Source: Macrothele yani (Eukaryota; Arthropoda; Arachnida; Araneae; Macrothelidae). Taken from it: a stretch of 64,000 bases of DNA. The notes under the pieces are model-generated. The model saw only the letters and a program-made list of their open reading frames with translations, made no database searches and had not been told where the DNA came from. How positions within the stretch are numbered: position 1 is the stretch's first letter; each line of letters begins with the position of its first letter. The position numbers and the translations under genes are program-made. Of the stretch, positions 22,861-35,060 are shown piece by piece. The stretch spans positions 74,892,607 through 74,956,606 of the forward strand of contig CM077005.1 in assembly GCA_039090855.1 (NCBI GenBank), in the 5' to 3' direction.

Positions 22861-23111
22861 GCACGGACAACTTTTTGAAAGTACTGAACACTGCTGATTG
22901 TGAACACTCCACAAGCCTTGCCCTCTTGAAAATGCTCTGACGCAGTCATCTGGAAACTATGAATTGACTTTTGTCAAACTCATTTAAGGTCGCTGCATTT
23001 CACTTCTGAAGAACATCACTGATCAACAGAGTTCAGTACCAGGTATTATTTGTACCGTTTTGTGATGTTACTTGTACCAGGTGCCCTTTGTACTTTATTG
23101 TATCTTAGTAT

Positions 23112-23134
23112 CAGGTGTTATTTGTACCGTTTCA
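23112..23134 (+). repeat. Left 23-bp target-site duplication
   Basis: The sequence from CAGGTGTTATTTG to CGTTTCA is repeated exactly at 25,122-25,144 and brackets the CR1/L2-like element. The target itself contains earlier diverged copies of the same motif (about 23,040-23,100). Confidence 0.9.
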
Positions 23135-25121
23135 ATATTACAGTGTTTGCTAAACTTTTGGAAAGACTAGTGGCTACTTGGAGAGGAACAAAATTTTACA
23201 ACACGGTCAGCATGGTTTCCGTCAGGGCTTATCAACAGAAACGGGTATATTGGACGTTCTTTATTTTTTGTACACAAATAGTGACTCAGGAAAAAGTGTC
23301 CTGGGTATATTTTGTGACTTAACTCGAGCTTTTGACTGTGTGCATCATGAAATTCTATTGTCAAAGTTAAATCATATAGGGATCCGGGGAGTTCCGCTTT
23401 TGTTTTTTAGGAATTATTTGTTACAGAGATCGCAGTATGTTCAGATTCGTGGCATTCGTTCTTCGGTTCGTGGGGTAAGTTGCGGAGTTCCTCAGGGATT
23501 GGTGCTGGGACCTGTTCTTTTATTAATATATATTAATGATATTTTTAATGTTACTTCGGAGGCGCACCATGTGCTGTTTGCTGACGATACCAGTTTATTC
23601 TTTTCCGGTAATTCTTTAATGAAGTTCGTACCTTTAGTTAATTGCGATCTTCAGGAGTTCTTTCGTTGGTTCAGTTGCAGTTATTTAACTATAAATCAAG
23701 ATAAAACTAATGCCGTCTTGCTTTCACGTCGTTCTTATTGTTCGTCTACCCCAAACGGTCTCTTTGTGAATGGAGTTCCCATTACATTTAAGACGACTGC
23801 TAAATTTCTGGGTGTACTTATTGAGGAGTCTCTACGTTGGGATAATTACATTAATTATTTGGCAAATCAGCTTAGATCACGTATAGGAATGGTTTATAGA
23901 ATTTCGGGTATGTTGACGATAAGATTAAAACTACTATTGTATTACTCGTTCATATATCCACTTCTTTCGTATTGTCTACTCTCCTGGGCTCAGACCACGT
24001 TGGGTAATGTCAATAGAATGTATATTTTACAAAAGAAATGCATTCGCTTATTGGATACCAATAGTGCTATGGCTGCTGTTTGTTGTTCATATAAAATAAT
24101 CCCATTTAATGAACTTTATATATTTCGATTATTACATTTTATGCACAATAGAATTTATGCTAATACGTTTATGAATCTTCTGGAATTGCACCAATTTTCA
24201 CATTCTCGTGATACCAGGGGTAATGCAAACTTCGTTATTCCCAGGGCCACATCTAAATCTGTTACATCACAGTATTATTACAGCCGGTCCGCGACAGTGG
24301 AATGAATTACCCTTGCACATTAAATCAATTGTTAGTTTCAGGGCATTCAGGAGAGTATTAACTACGGAATTATTGGCTGACCGATATGATTTGAATTGAT
24401 GCCTTGATTTCTTTTCTGGAATATAGTGGCACATTATTTTGTCTTGTTGATTTTGGTTTGTTCATTGCTGCATGATTGTTTAATGTGCTGTACAGATATT
24501 CTTGGGATGTGTATTTTCCGGTTGCATTGGCTTGGTGTATATATATAAATGTCCTAACTAAATCATTCATTATTTTTTATACTTTGCTTATCATTGGTTA
24601 TGTTGGCACGTGTTAAGATTACTACGTATTGTAACTGTACTGTCTATATGCCACCTAATTTTTAATTACAGTTGATTAATTATCATCACATATTCCTTAA
24701 CTTACCTGTACTATTATGAGGATTCGTGTCTCACTGTGAATTTCTGTGCACTGTGTTCTTAGCCTGTCACACACTTCTTGGGGACTGGAGGCTAGTCTGG
24801 CTTTTTCTTTAAAGCCTTTTTCCCTGGCTCCATGTCATTAACATACAGTGCTACATGTAGACATAGATTATTCTTTTACATTTCTTAATATCTACTTCAT
24901 ACACTTTGGTTTTATTGTGCAAGTTCTTTAATTGTAATTAATGGAATGTTTATTGTAATTGTATTATAACATACTACGAATACATTACTGAAACTTTATT
25001 TTCTTTTGTTTAACTACTTAGCACAGATTTACTGTAATAATGTATTGCTGTGTGGAATTCTGTCATGTATGGTATTGCTATAATGAATGGCAGAATATTC
25101 AATAAATTCCAAATTCAATAC
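23135..25121 (+). mobile_element. 5'-truncated CR1/L2-like non-LTR retrotransposon
   Basis: Starts inside the RT, directly after the left target duplication, and ends at a 3' tail with AATAAATTCC and AAATTC-type repeats before the right duplication. About 700 bp of 3' untranslated sequence follows the ORF. There is no long poly(A) tail, consistent with CR1/L2-like elements. Severe 5' truncation is the usual result of incomplete target-primed reverse transcription. Confidence 0.9.
23178..24399 (+). pseudogene. CR1/L2-like reverse transcriptase, truncated
   Basis: Frame 23,178-24,305 (375 residues) carries RT blocks: ILQHGQHGFRQGLSTETGIL, GIFCDLTRAFDCVHHEIL (first catalytic Asp), VSCGVPQGLVLGPVLLLIYIND, and LFADDTSLF (catalytic pair). 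The C-terminus continues after a frame change near 24,250 into 24,208-24,399 with RQWNELPLHIKSI, a typical ending for this group. The endonuclease and N-terminal RT are missing because of the 5' truncation. Catalytic residues are intact; only one obvious frame break implies a comparatively young insertion. Assignment to CR1, L2 or a Rex-like subgroup is uncertain. Confidence 0.85.
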
Positions 25122-25144
25122 CAGGTGTTATTTGTACCGTTTCA
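25122..25144 (+). repeat. Right 23-bp target-site duplication
   Basis: Exact copy of 23,112-23,134 at the 3' end of the CR1/L2-like element. Confidence 0.9.
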
Positions 25145-25730
25145 TGTGCAACTTCGTGTAAAAGACACGCACCGTCGTTTATATGCAGTTGCTTCTATTT
25201 GCGTAAAGACGTGCTGGTCATAATGTTTTAGCTCTTCAATGTATGCCAGTGGTTCCCAAATTGTGCGCCGCGGCCCCTGGGTAGCAGCAGCTTCCTCACA
25301 GGGGCGCCACGAAATATTACAAAATGTTCATAATTTTATTTCCATTTTCAATTCAATTTGATAGGACGCGACATCTAGTGGGCCTGGTGCAAACCTGTAA
25401 TTCACTTAGTAATAACTCTTTGCAGAAGCCTCCGGAAGCGGTTACTAGATGGCGCTCTACAATAATGTTATTAGCGTGAGCTTTCCCCTGCACGATTGCC
25501 CCCGACTGGCGCACGTGAGTGTTTTACGTGGCCGCTACCGGAAGTAACCTGAGCTTTCGCACCAACCTCCGTGCTTTTGATAAACATTCCTCCCTCGTTC
25601 TCCGAGCATCTAGAAATGAGACTCTCGGGCCAGATTTTTCAAGAAGGACACCAGATCCTTTACATATTCTCATCCGTTGTCATTTGTGACTCAATTGGCG
25701 GTTAGATGGATAACTAATGGCCCTGTTCTG
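25145..25730. other. Anonymous DNA with one hAT-like terminus
   Basis: At about 25,249 CAGTGGTTCCCAAATTGTGC followed by GCCGCGGCCCC resembles the standard left terminus of a hAT transposon. No matching right terminus or transposase was seen, so the element is truncated or solitary. The rest holds no recognised feature. Confidence 0.5.
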
Positions 25731-25734
25731 GCAT

Positions 25735-25872
25735 ATGACAATTGATGGGGGTGCCACTGTTGGCCCGCTGCTGACCCGAACTGCTGGCCCATGTGGTGGC
25801 CGCCCGCACATTTCATTGACGGTTCGGCGGCGGCATCACAGTGCTGGCCCAGTAAGACTGTTTCTGCTGGGT
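25735..25872. mobile_element. GC-rich MITE-like fragment
   Basis: A CTGGCCC-rich sequence ending CCCAGTAAGACTG...TGCTGGG. Its end, read in reverse, resembles the 24-base terminus at 63,677-63,700 at the end of this window. Only one end is recognisable. Confidence 0.4.
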
Positions 25873-25879
25873 TTATATT

Positions 25880-26856
25880 AGTGGGTTGTCTTTAAGAGAA
25901 ACCGAGAGGCGTTTGAACATACCCAACTCAACTATTTTCGATATATTGAATAAGTGGAAGACACATGGCGTGTCTGAAGCAGCAAAAGTACCGGCAGTCC
26001 AAAGAAAATCAGTGGTAGAGGACGTTTAAGCCTCGGGACAGTCGTTACAACTAATCGACGGAGTACTGCACAAGACATCAGTGTACAGGTGCGTGAAAGT
26101 GCTGGAACCTTGGTATGTACACGTACCATTTGCAAAGAACTTCATTCCATGGGTTACCATGGTCGTGCGGCTGCTCATAAGCCTTTCATCTCCACTCGGA
26201 ATGCTACTCGTCGTTTAGCATGGTGTAAAGAACATTTATCTTGGACCGTAGATAAATGAAAACGCGTCCTATAGACTGATGAATCCAGATACACGATCCA
26301 TCAGTCTGATGGCCGTGTGTAGGTATACATGCAGTCGAAGAAACGCTATTTACCACGGTGTACTTTCCCTATGGTCAAGTTTGGAGCTGGCAGTGTACAC
26401 ATGTGGAGGTGTTTTTCGTGGTATGGTCCATAACCATTGGTTATCGTGGATAAACCTGTTAAATAGCACTTCTACCTTGATATTCTGGACATTTATGCCC
26501 TACTAACAGTGTGGCAATACAATGCAACCGAGCCTTGTTGGTACCAGCAGGATAATGCACAGAGCCATATACCAAGGACTGTTGCGGCGTGGTTTGACAA
26601 TAATGCCGTATCGTGTGTGGACTGGCCAGCAAAAAGCCCTGACCTTAATCCCATAGAGCACCTATGGGTTGAATTAGAGCGCCGCATAAGAAGTTTGGAA
26701 CTAAAGCCTACTAATAAGCAACAGTTAGCGGCAGCATTATGTACTGAATGGAAGCGCATACCTATCTCTGTGTTCGAAAACCTTGACGAAATCATGTCTC
26801 GAAGGGTCAATGCATGCATTAAGACCAAAGGTGGTTTCAGAATCGCTCTAATGTGA
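25880..26856 (+). pseudogene. Tc1 transposase pseudogene (DD34E)
   Basis: Broken frames read in order: a helix-turn-helix region with several stops (25,880-26,240), TDESRYTIHQSDGRV with the first Asp near 26,277 (partly out of frame), KFGAGSVHMWRCFSW, then an intact C-terminal frame 26,509-26,856 with YQQDNAQSH (second Asp) and SPDLNPIEHLW (Glu after 34 residues). The frame ends CIKTKGGFRIALM, a normal Tc1 C-terminus. Inverted termini were not located. It abuts the truncated 3' side of the L1/Tx1-type element beginning near 26,900. Confidence 0.85.
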
Positions 26857-27076
26857 CAAAACAGAGGACAGGAGCAACATGAAATTGTCTCAAAGAAAAA
26901 AAAAGAACAGGAATGATACAAACTGATAAAAGCGATGATATGTGCATTGAATGAGTAATGACAAATTTACAACGTGATGCAAACAGAGCAATGCTTGAGG
27001 AAGAACAAAATGACCACAGGCGGGGCACCGAAGTGCGAAAGAACAACAAAGTGACCACGTAGCATAGAAGGAGCTT

Positions 27077-27313
27077 TCACGGCATGCGGAGATAGCAAAC
27101 TGATACTCCTGCTGTACCACTGTGCACAGAGTAACGGAAAGCATGGTGAAAGGTGAAGTTCCAAGTGCGCCATCTATGAAAAAGTGTCGAGGAGTGGCAG
27201 TTCGTCTCTTGGAGAAGGAGTAAGTCGGCATCAAGAGGCGTGAGATCTTCCAAAACGAGAGTGTTGGCGAGGGGGTTACCAAACTTCCTACAATTCAGTG
27301 TAGCGACTTTCAA
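27077..27313 (-). pseudogene. Copy B ORF2 endonuclease, N-terminal fragment
   Basis: The frame begins VATLNCRKFGNPLANTLVLEDLTPLDADLLLLQETNCHS, an APE-type endonuclease start with the catalytic Asn and Glu (LNCR, LQETN), then loses similarity after about 60 residues. It overlaps the end of ORF1 as in copy D. The rest of ORF2 is absent. Confidence 0.8.
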
Positions 27314-28970
27314 TGGGTAAGTCCGGCGTCCAATGAAGGGCAGCTACGGCAGCTTTCTGGAATGTGTCGAGGCGATTGATGATACCACTACACCACAAGA
27401 CGTAGTCGGGTTGCTTGGCATTATACCGGAGGAATTTGAGGATGGTGGTTGCTTGGTCGAAGACCTCGGGAAGAACTGCTTCAAACTGCTGTAAAAAGAT
27501 GACAGAAGCCTCCCGATTTGTTTTATGAGTGAGAAACTCGTAAAGATCTTCAAAAAAGACAGGTTCTGAAGGAAGAAAGGCATTGGTAAGCAGAGTCGAG
27601 AAATCTTCAAACGTCGGCAGAGGACCCTTGGACTTTGAAGAAGAAGAGCTAGAACGTGACAGGGGAGACTTGGAGACTGCTAGACGGGTGGAACGATGTG
27701 GACTGCCAGTCGGAGAAGGTGACTTCTTCTTTTTCCTCCGGGCCTCGGTACTGGTAGTAGAGCGACGTTTGCCGTAGATCGATGACACACGAGATGTTGA
27801 ATCAGAGGAAGGTCCACCTCATCACCGGGAGCAAAAGTGCCGACGGTGAATGAAGCTTGAAGATCAGCCGTAATGTCCTCTGATGGAGAAAGAGCACGGG
27901 AAGGCAAGGAGGAGTCAAGCGGAGGAAAATCCGACAGAGTGGAGAAAGCAACATCGGCAGACGCGTGTTGATCGAAAGCTTTAATCAGATTTTCGGCAGA
28001 ATTGGGTCCAGGAGGTGCAGACGCAAGAGGAGGCATGGCAGCAGAAACGAAAGAAGAGGTAGAATGCTGCTTTGTGCCTTGAAGCTGCAGGAGTCAGTGG
28101 TTCGGCATGGAGACAATGAGCCTGCTGATGGCCGTAAGCCTTGCAGCGTGAGCAATGAACAGAGGTGAGGAGCTCAATCCGGCGGCGTTCGTTACCACAA
28201 CGAACATCGAGGAACCGTGGAAACTTTATGAGATGCTCTTCCGACGGGAAGATGATGCAATCCGTTCTAAGGAAGCCACAGATATGTTTATCATCAGGGT
28301 CAGAGGAGGAAGAGTAGAGAGTCTTCACTGGGCCGACTACTCTGCCGCATCGACTAAGTGCAGCACACAGCATATCATTAGAGATCTCCGGGGTACCGGA
28401 TGTAGAGAGACCAGCATAAAAGGACGCTGGGCAATGGGTTCGGCTATAAGGTGACGATCGTCAACTGATAGGCCCGGAGACAAGAGAAGCTGGGCATATT
28501 CTTTCTTCGAAAAATAAACAATCACAGTTCGTGGCTTTCAGGTGAGGTAGGTGATGGCACCAGAAGGAAGCGTCTTCTTGAGAGCGGAGCTGTACTGCTT
28601 CAAATGAGTATTGGGTAACGCATCAACACAAACCTTAACTCGAGGGTCGAATGAAGACGTTGACCAGCAGGAGAGTTCTCGGGAATGTCTAATTAGATGG
28701 TGTCACCGTTGAGAGTAACGTACGAATACATAGGGGGCAGACGAGACGAGGAGGAAGCCGGTGGAATACCAGAGGCAGCCTAAGAATACGTGCGTGCAGA
28801 AGCGTCTCCTCTGAAAGGCAGTGACGCAGCATGAGACACTGTACTGGAAGCAGAGGCAGTAGAACCCGTAGAGGGCATATTAGCGACGCCAACAGAGACG
28901 TCCATGAATTCATCATCGTCAGCATAGGCCAAAGACGTCACATCCACGTTCTTAATGGCAGAGATGGAGT
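27288..28970 (-). pseudogene. Copy B ORF1 (CCHC nucleic-acid-binding protein), broken
   Basis: Pieces 28,970-28,689, 28,525-28,337, 28,373-27,981, 28,036-27,680 and 27,788-27,288 follow the domain order of the intact ORF1 of copy D. A zinc knuckle CX2CX4HX4C (CSRCKAYGHQQAHC) is in frame 28,373-27,981, preceded by DDKHICGFLRTDCIIF, which aligns with the region before the knuckle in copy D. The serine-rich end and EDFSTLLTNAFLPSEPVFFEDLYEFL segment lie in 27,788-27,288. ORF1 of this group binds element RNA. Multiple frameshifts make this a pseudogene. Confidence 0.75.
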
Positions 28971-29354
28971 CCCGGCCAGGAGGAAGAATAAGAGGCTCAC
29001 TGCGCCACCGACCTACAGTGTTTGTTATTTTCCTGTAGGACTTCCGTCCACAGTGAGTAGAGTTTAGGTCCCAGCCACCTACAGCTACATCGTCTTTTGG
29101 GCAGGACACAGAAATGGAAGGAATGAGAGCAAGTCTAGGGACTTTGACAGAACAGTTTGTAGTGAGATTAAAGTATAGTACATGGCGCCTCCGTACAAGT
29201 ACGATGTTGCACACAGAGGGGTGAGAGAATTTCAGGGGGTGCATAGGAAAGGATACCCATTTAACCAGTGGGTCCTGCCAGGAAGCCGTCACATAACGTG
29301 CTCGTCCGATGCACGGCGGATATTCAGCGATTGTTAGTAAATCATACCATCTCT

Positions 29355-29425
29355 AAAAGATCAGCCCAGGTTCGAACCTGAGGACCTTGCATCGATAGTC
29401 TGACTCGCTCTCCACTAGCAAGCGA
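29355..29425 (-). repeat. tRNA-like segment in the copy B leader
   Basis: Read on the minus strand it contains TAGTGGAGAGCGAGTCAG (A-box-like) and CTCAGGTTCGAACCTGGGC (B-box-like, T-arm pairing). It looks like the head of another tRNA-derived SINE within the 5' region of copy B. A full cloverleaf was not found. Confidence 0.4.
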
Positions 29426-29989
29426 AGATGATTGGTCGGCTGAGGAGGCGACGCGAGGAGCTACAGTGATTGGATGGGAACAGCGCCCTCATCGGCAAAT
29501 GCCGTAATCAATGGCAAGGGTTAACGAAGAAAACGACCAGCTCGGTGTGGAAATTAAAACACTGATAATGAAAAAAAGTAAGCACTCACCAACTCGTGGG
29601 GGATCCTAAACGGAAGCACAGACCTTTTACTTCGGCACACACACAGAAGAACAATGATGGGGCACACAAAACACGTACGTGAAGCACTCAAACACGGAGC
29701 TCGTGAAGACACGTGTAGGCCAAAGTTCGTTTCAAAATATCATTATTCAAGGTAGAACACATTAAAATACAATATATGATCGTCAAATGCTAAAATCTAT
29801 ATACAAAATGTACAGCATAGTGCACAAATTGAAAAATGGAGAATAGGAAGCAATGAACACTGCTCATGAACAACGAATATAGACAAGCATGTCTGGTCTT
29901 CTACATACTCAAAAGAACATATTTGAAAAATTTGAACAACCTGTTACTCAAAAATGCATAATCGTGCTAATACACACTTAATTAAGAAC

Positions 29990-30960
29990 ATAAAGTAGGA
30001 ATAAAGAGACAACTCGTCTCTTGCAATACGGTACAATCTCTCTGAGAGTTTAAAACGAAGTATTTACAAGGATTTATAATACAATGCGAATAAAAAAAAC
30101 TGGTAATCAATCAATTCAATGAAAAATTGAACTCATGAGATGAACAAACTTGGGCATCCTGATGCAAATGAAACATAATTCTTGTTCAGAAATACTTTAA
30201 ATCAATGTACATATCTACAGCACAGTGCAATATATTTAGTGGCCGAAAACAGCAATTTTCAAAAATGCGACACAATTATATTATCAAGGTTATACATATA
30301 AGTAAAATTAGAAAACACTCGATGAATAAAGCTCGAAACTACAATATTTACACTACTATTATTCAATGATGGGGGATTGACAACACAAAGTAACTCTGAA
30401 CACATACGTACAACATAGGAAAATAATTTTCATAAAGTATGACACTCATAAGTGTATCACATGTGATTGACAAACTTGTACAGAAAGATAAAATAAAGTA
30501 ATAATCATGAGACCACTCGTCTCTTGCAGGATGGTACAAAATATCATTAAATTTCACACAATGTATTTACAAAGATGTACAGCACAGTGCAATTCAGACA
30601 CTGGTATTAAGAAAAATCAAAGGAAAGTTGAATCTCAGTAAACGAATCAACATGGCCATCCTGAAAGATATAAAATATAATACTTGTTCAACAATTATAT
30701 AAAATAATGTACACACATTCAGCACTGTGCAAACACGTTATAAACCAAATTAGAACTAATTTACAAAATTGCGATACTATGTAATTGACAATGTGGAGCA
30801 CTAATACCAAGAAAAAATACGCTTACGATTGATGAATAGAGCCTGCACGTTTTTATTATGCTATAGAAATTTTAACATTATTCGAAGTTAGGGGACTGAC
30901 AACACATAGCGTCTCCTAACACAAGCAGCAATACATTAGTTACTATTAACAATTCAGATA
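29990..30960 (-). repeat. Degenerate ~505-bp tandem repeat in the copy C 3' UTR
   Basis: CTCGTCTCTTGCA occurs at 30,013 and 30,516; GATGAATA at 30,321 and 30,831; GGATTGACAACACA and GGACTGACAACACA follow each. The spacing of 503 and 510 shows a duplicated unit of about 0.5 kb, now considerably diverged. Confidence 0.7.
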
Positions 30961-31370
30961 TACATAATGTTCAGTACAATGCATATGATGAACTGCAATT
31001 ATTAAAAATTAAAGTGCGGTCTTAAGACGAACGATGCTTGAACGTCATGAAAAGGGAAATACCAAATGGGTGTCACTAAATTAAATAATTGTGTACACCC
31101 TTCACGCTAATTATCCAATAAAATAAGTGCGGTTAATTTCAGTGCTGAGCAAATATCTTAGAAACAGATCGTTGAGAAAACAAGAGCACTTCAGAATCTT
31201 GAAATTCAAATATCAGATCTATTGACCGTGATTCGCAATGACGCTGGCGGGCCGGTAAACCATGAGTCAGCCGGTGACCAGGTGGCAAGAAACTGGCTCT
31301 CCAGACGCTGGGCTACTGCAACGGAATGCTCCAGGCGAAGGCGGGATATCAGACGGTCGCGGAAGTGACT

Positions 31371-34300
31371 TTATAAAGCTGAAGAAGCTTTATGTACATT
31401 CAGAGCAGTAGGCCTGTCTCTGCAACGTTGGTGAAACACATAAATTACATGCTTCACCAAAATAAAAATAAAGGCACAGACTGATGGAAGCTTGACTGGG
31501 GGAAAGATCTTCAGGAGAAGAGTCCGATAAGCGTCAAAAGTCAGATCTGCTGTACTGGAACGTTGAGCGATGGTAAATGCCAAGTTCAGTAGTGGTAATA
31601 ATATCACACAATGTTGATAGGTATGGAAGAAATTAGTCTCCTGATCACAGAAAGGACAAAGCGGGGAACTGAAAGAGACACTCGGAAAAGGACAGAGGGG
31701 ACAAGAAGACGCGGTGGAGGAAAAGCCAGTGAGTGTTAACTTCTAGAGCAGCAGAAAGAGGAGACAGGGCGGCGGAAGAAACCGCTGTGGTGGAAGCGGG
31801 AGGAACGTCGGAAATGGGGAGAGTGGGAGAAGAGGGGGAGAGAGGGAGAAGAGTGGGAGGCAGAGAGGGACTTATAGAGAGCTGATACCGAGAGAGAAGA
31901 AATTGGAAGAGCTGAGCCAGAAGCAGGCAAGAATGAAGGATAGGGAAGAGAAGCAGAGGGAAGCAAGGAGAGACCCGAGTGTAAAGCAAAGTCTGGAAAA
32001 TGAGAAATGATAGTTGAAAGAAGAGTGTTGTAGACATCGTGAGAGGAGGTAGAGACGAGAAGAGAGGGACGGAGGCTGGCGAAGGGTCGAGAAAAGGTCG
32101 GGTTTAGTGAGGTTTCTAACTGTTACAGCTCCTGCTCGTAGCCAGGAAGAATAGGCAAAGTACGGAAGATGAGAGGGATGTATAATTGAGGAATAAAAAA
32201 GTGGTTCTGAGAGGAGCTCAGTAGTAGAAGCACGTGGGGAGCGAGAGAGAGGGAGGGAACGAAGAAATGTAAGAGCTTCGCGGTAAACAGGGGAGAGTCG
32301 AATGTGGGTGAGCGGTCGGTGGTCCATTAGTAAAACGGAGAGAAAGGAGAAGTCAGGGTTACTCGGGAAGCGATGACGTCCCGAGCTGCAACGGCATCCA
32401 GTACTGGCGACGTGAAGAGACGGCGAAAAGTTGTAATCCTGACGGACTTGTAATACTCCTGTGTATCAGTGAGTCCGATGCCACCATTGTCTGGAGGAAG
32501 GCAAAGCTTTGTAGCGCTGCCCCAGTGGTGGCAGATCCATATCACAGAGGTGAGACAACGGGTTATTTCATGTAGGCAGAGTTTTAGAGATTTTACACCA
32601 AGCCAGGAGTGTCTACACAAGAAGAGTAGATACGTTCGAGAAAGACGTGCTCGCTGGAAAAATGATGAGCAGAACTGGGCTCTCCTCCACGAAGCAGCTG
32701 ACCTGAGCAAACGTGGGTGAATGGCATTCCACGTTACGAAGGGGAGGGGGCGCTTGCAAGGAACCAAGATGTACCCCAAGGAAGCGCTGTGAGATAGAAG
32801 ACCAACTCGCTCCCCAGAGGCTGTCTGCACGATGTGTCCATGAGCCACACCATAAGCCAGAGCTTTTAGAGGAGTTGAGCGCAGCACCTGAACACGAGGC
32901 GTAGGCTGCGAAGACATGTTGGAGGCAAGGAAACTGTGAGTCATGACGTATGCAGAGAGTAACGTCATCTGCATAAGCGACAGAGGTAGTGACGTGTGTC
33001 TTGTACAGGCAGAAGGTATTGGCAGAACTTCTTGAAAGGATTGGGGTACTGAGCGGAGAAATGGTTCGATTGCAATGGCAAATAATTGTACGGAGAGAAG
33101 GCAACCCTGCCGCACTCCTCGGCTGAAGGGGATGGGCGCTGTGATAAAGGTGGGTAGCTTAACGTGGAGAACGGCGTCTTGATAAAGTGAAGTAAGAAGA
33201 GCAACAAAGAGGGGAGGAAACCCGAAGTGAAGGAGAGTTGCTGAAAGATAGGAGTGAGAGATGTTATCAAAAGCAGATTGTTGATCAAGGGAAAGGAGGG
33301 CGAAGGGTTCGGAGCGAGATCGGGCAAGATGGATAAGATCGTTAAGTAGATGGATGTTATGAGAGAGTGAACGGCCGGGAACAGTATAGGTTTGATTGGG
33401 AGAAATGATGTGAGTAAGAATGGGATTAAGGCGTCGGGAAAGAAGTTTTGTGTAAAGTTTATAATCTAAAATTAAGAGGGAGATAGGGGGCCGATTCCCT
33501 AGGTTAAGCAGATCACCCTTCTTGGGGAATAAGACTACATGAGCTACTGTAAATCTCCTTGGTAACGGGGAGTGATTAAAAGCAGCAGAAAAAGCAGAAA
33601 GGAGAAACGGTAGTACGAGCGGTAGAAAAGTTTTATAGAAGGGGAATGTGAGGCCATCTGGACAAGGAGTTCAAAGATTAAAATGTGAGGCCATCTCCAG
33701 AGTTCAAAGATTAAAACGTAGAAGATAGTTCAGAGCGTGTGGGAGGAAGGAGGAGGTAAGAGGCAAGATGGGCGGGAACTTGTGGTAGGTTAGAAAGAAG
33801 AGAAGCCATAGCAGAAGAGGATGGCGGACGAGGTTCACAGTACTTCTCAGTAAAGAACTTTTGGACTTGGGAACACAGAGTGATTGGATCATCAGACACC
33901 TCGCCAGATGGAAGGCGGAGGTGACGAAGTGAATTCGATGCTTTTCTTGTTTTTTCCATGGACTTTAGAAATCCATAATTGGATGCGTCCGGCGATAGAT
34001 GTTGAAGCCTGAGACGTCGTAGTGCCTGTTGAGCCCGAGGAAGTATGAGTGACCGCAATTCTTCTTGATAGGGGCAGAAGACATTATCACTAAGGCTTAA
34101 TATGGAGAGCATGGAGCGAACATGGTCGAGACGCATGTTTTGGAGCGTCTTTGCTTTGAAAGAAAGGGTGCGAACAAGGGTAACAAGTTGCTATTTAATC
34201 TCCATCCATAAAGTTAGACCACAAGGCGCTAATTGAATTTGTGGTCGTCTTTCTTCTAGGAAAGTGCGTACTGAAGTACAAATGTCTGGATCAACAAGGA

Positions 34301-35060
34301 GAGTGTCGTCAAATGTCCATGGACGAATCGTTCGGGGCTGTGCTAGAGCAGCTTGAACGCTTATAACAATGGCACAATGGTCAGAAGAAGCTGTGGGAGT
34401 GATGGTGGATTCAGTAACAGCTGGAGGAAGAGTAGGTGATGCGTAGAACCTATCCAGACGAGCTGTCAACGGATTTTGATTATGATGCGAGCACCAAGTA
34501 TGTACTGTCGACAATGGATGGAAATGACGATGCACATCGATGAATGAGCTGTCGGATGCAGTTGACTGGAGGAGATTCACCAAGTTGCAGAGGCGTTCTC
34601 TAATGGAAGGAGAGCGATCTAGCGCAGGATTAAGAGTACAGTTGAAATCCCCTCCAATTAAGACATGATCTGTGGGGGAATGCTAGATAGGGCACGACGA
34701 AGGCGAGTAAAGAGTATTGCTAAGTAGGTTGAAGAGCTTGGAATATAAATGTTGAAGATATGATAACATATTGATGCAATGGTGAACGAAGCACACTGTA
34801 ATACATCTCGACATAGGTTTCGATTAGAAAGAGAAGTGATAATGGAGTTAAAAGTATGACGGATTCCAATAGCAAGACCGCTATGGGGTGATAATCGAAA
34901 GGCATGGTGAAACGTGTAGTTCCATTGGCGCCATCGTGAGAAAATCGTAGTGGAATGATAATTTGTCTCTTGTAGTAAGAGAATATCAGCTCCATGCGGA
35001 GTGAGGTCCTCAATTACCAAGGCATTGGAGAGTGGGGATGAGAATCCCCTTCAGTTAAGT
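31371..35060 (-). pseudogene. Copy C ORF2 (endonuclease-RT), broken
   Basis: Endonuclease pieces are at 35,020-34,658 (DLTPHGADILLLQETNYHS, YHIFNIYIPSSS) and 34,583-34,191 (TWCSHHNQNPLTARLDRFY, SSDHCAIV with the terminal His). RT pieces: 34,136-33,711; then 33,650-33,110 with stops; then 33,115-32,327 (RQGCLLSVQLFAIAIEPFL, and SVAYADDVTL in an alternative frame 33,104-32,613 carrying the catalytic pair). The C-terminal domain ends at 31,371-31,607. Layout and similarity match copy D ORF2. The many frame changes make it older than copy D. Confidence 0.8.

Larger units (their letters stand above)
26900..29730 (-). mobile_element. L1/Tx1-group non-LTR element, copy B (5' half only)
   Basis: On the minus strand a 5' leader (29,730 to about 29,000), ORF1 and the first part of ORF2 endonuclease are present; RT is missing. 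Its 5' end carries the GAGCTCCGTGTTT motif that also marks the 5' ends of copies C and D. The truncation is on the lower-coordinate side next to the Tc1 pseudogene. The 5' end directly meets the 3' end of copy C. Confidence 0.8.

Noticed and set aside
26493..27282. Cys-rich minus-strand ORFs as secreted peptides
   Set aside because: They are antisense to the Tc1 transposase or frame-shifted continuations of the copy B endonuclease.
31371..32327. Leucine/serine-rich minus-strand ORFs as a distinct membrane protein
   Set aside because: They are frames of the C-terminal part of copy C ORF2, which has the same Leu/Ser-rich composition in intact copy D.
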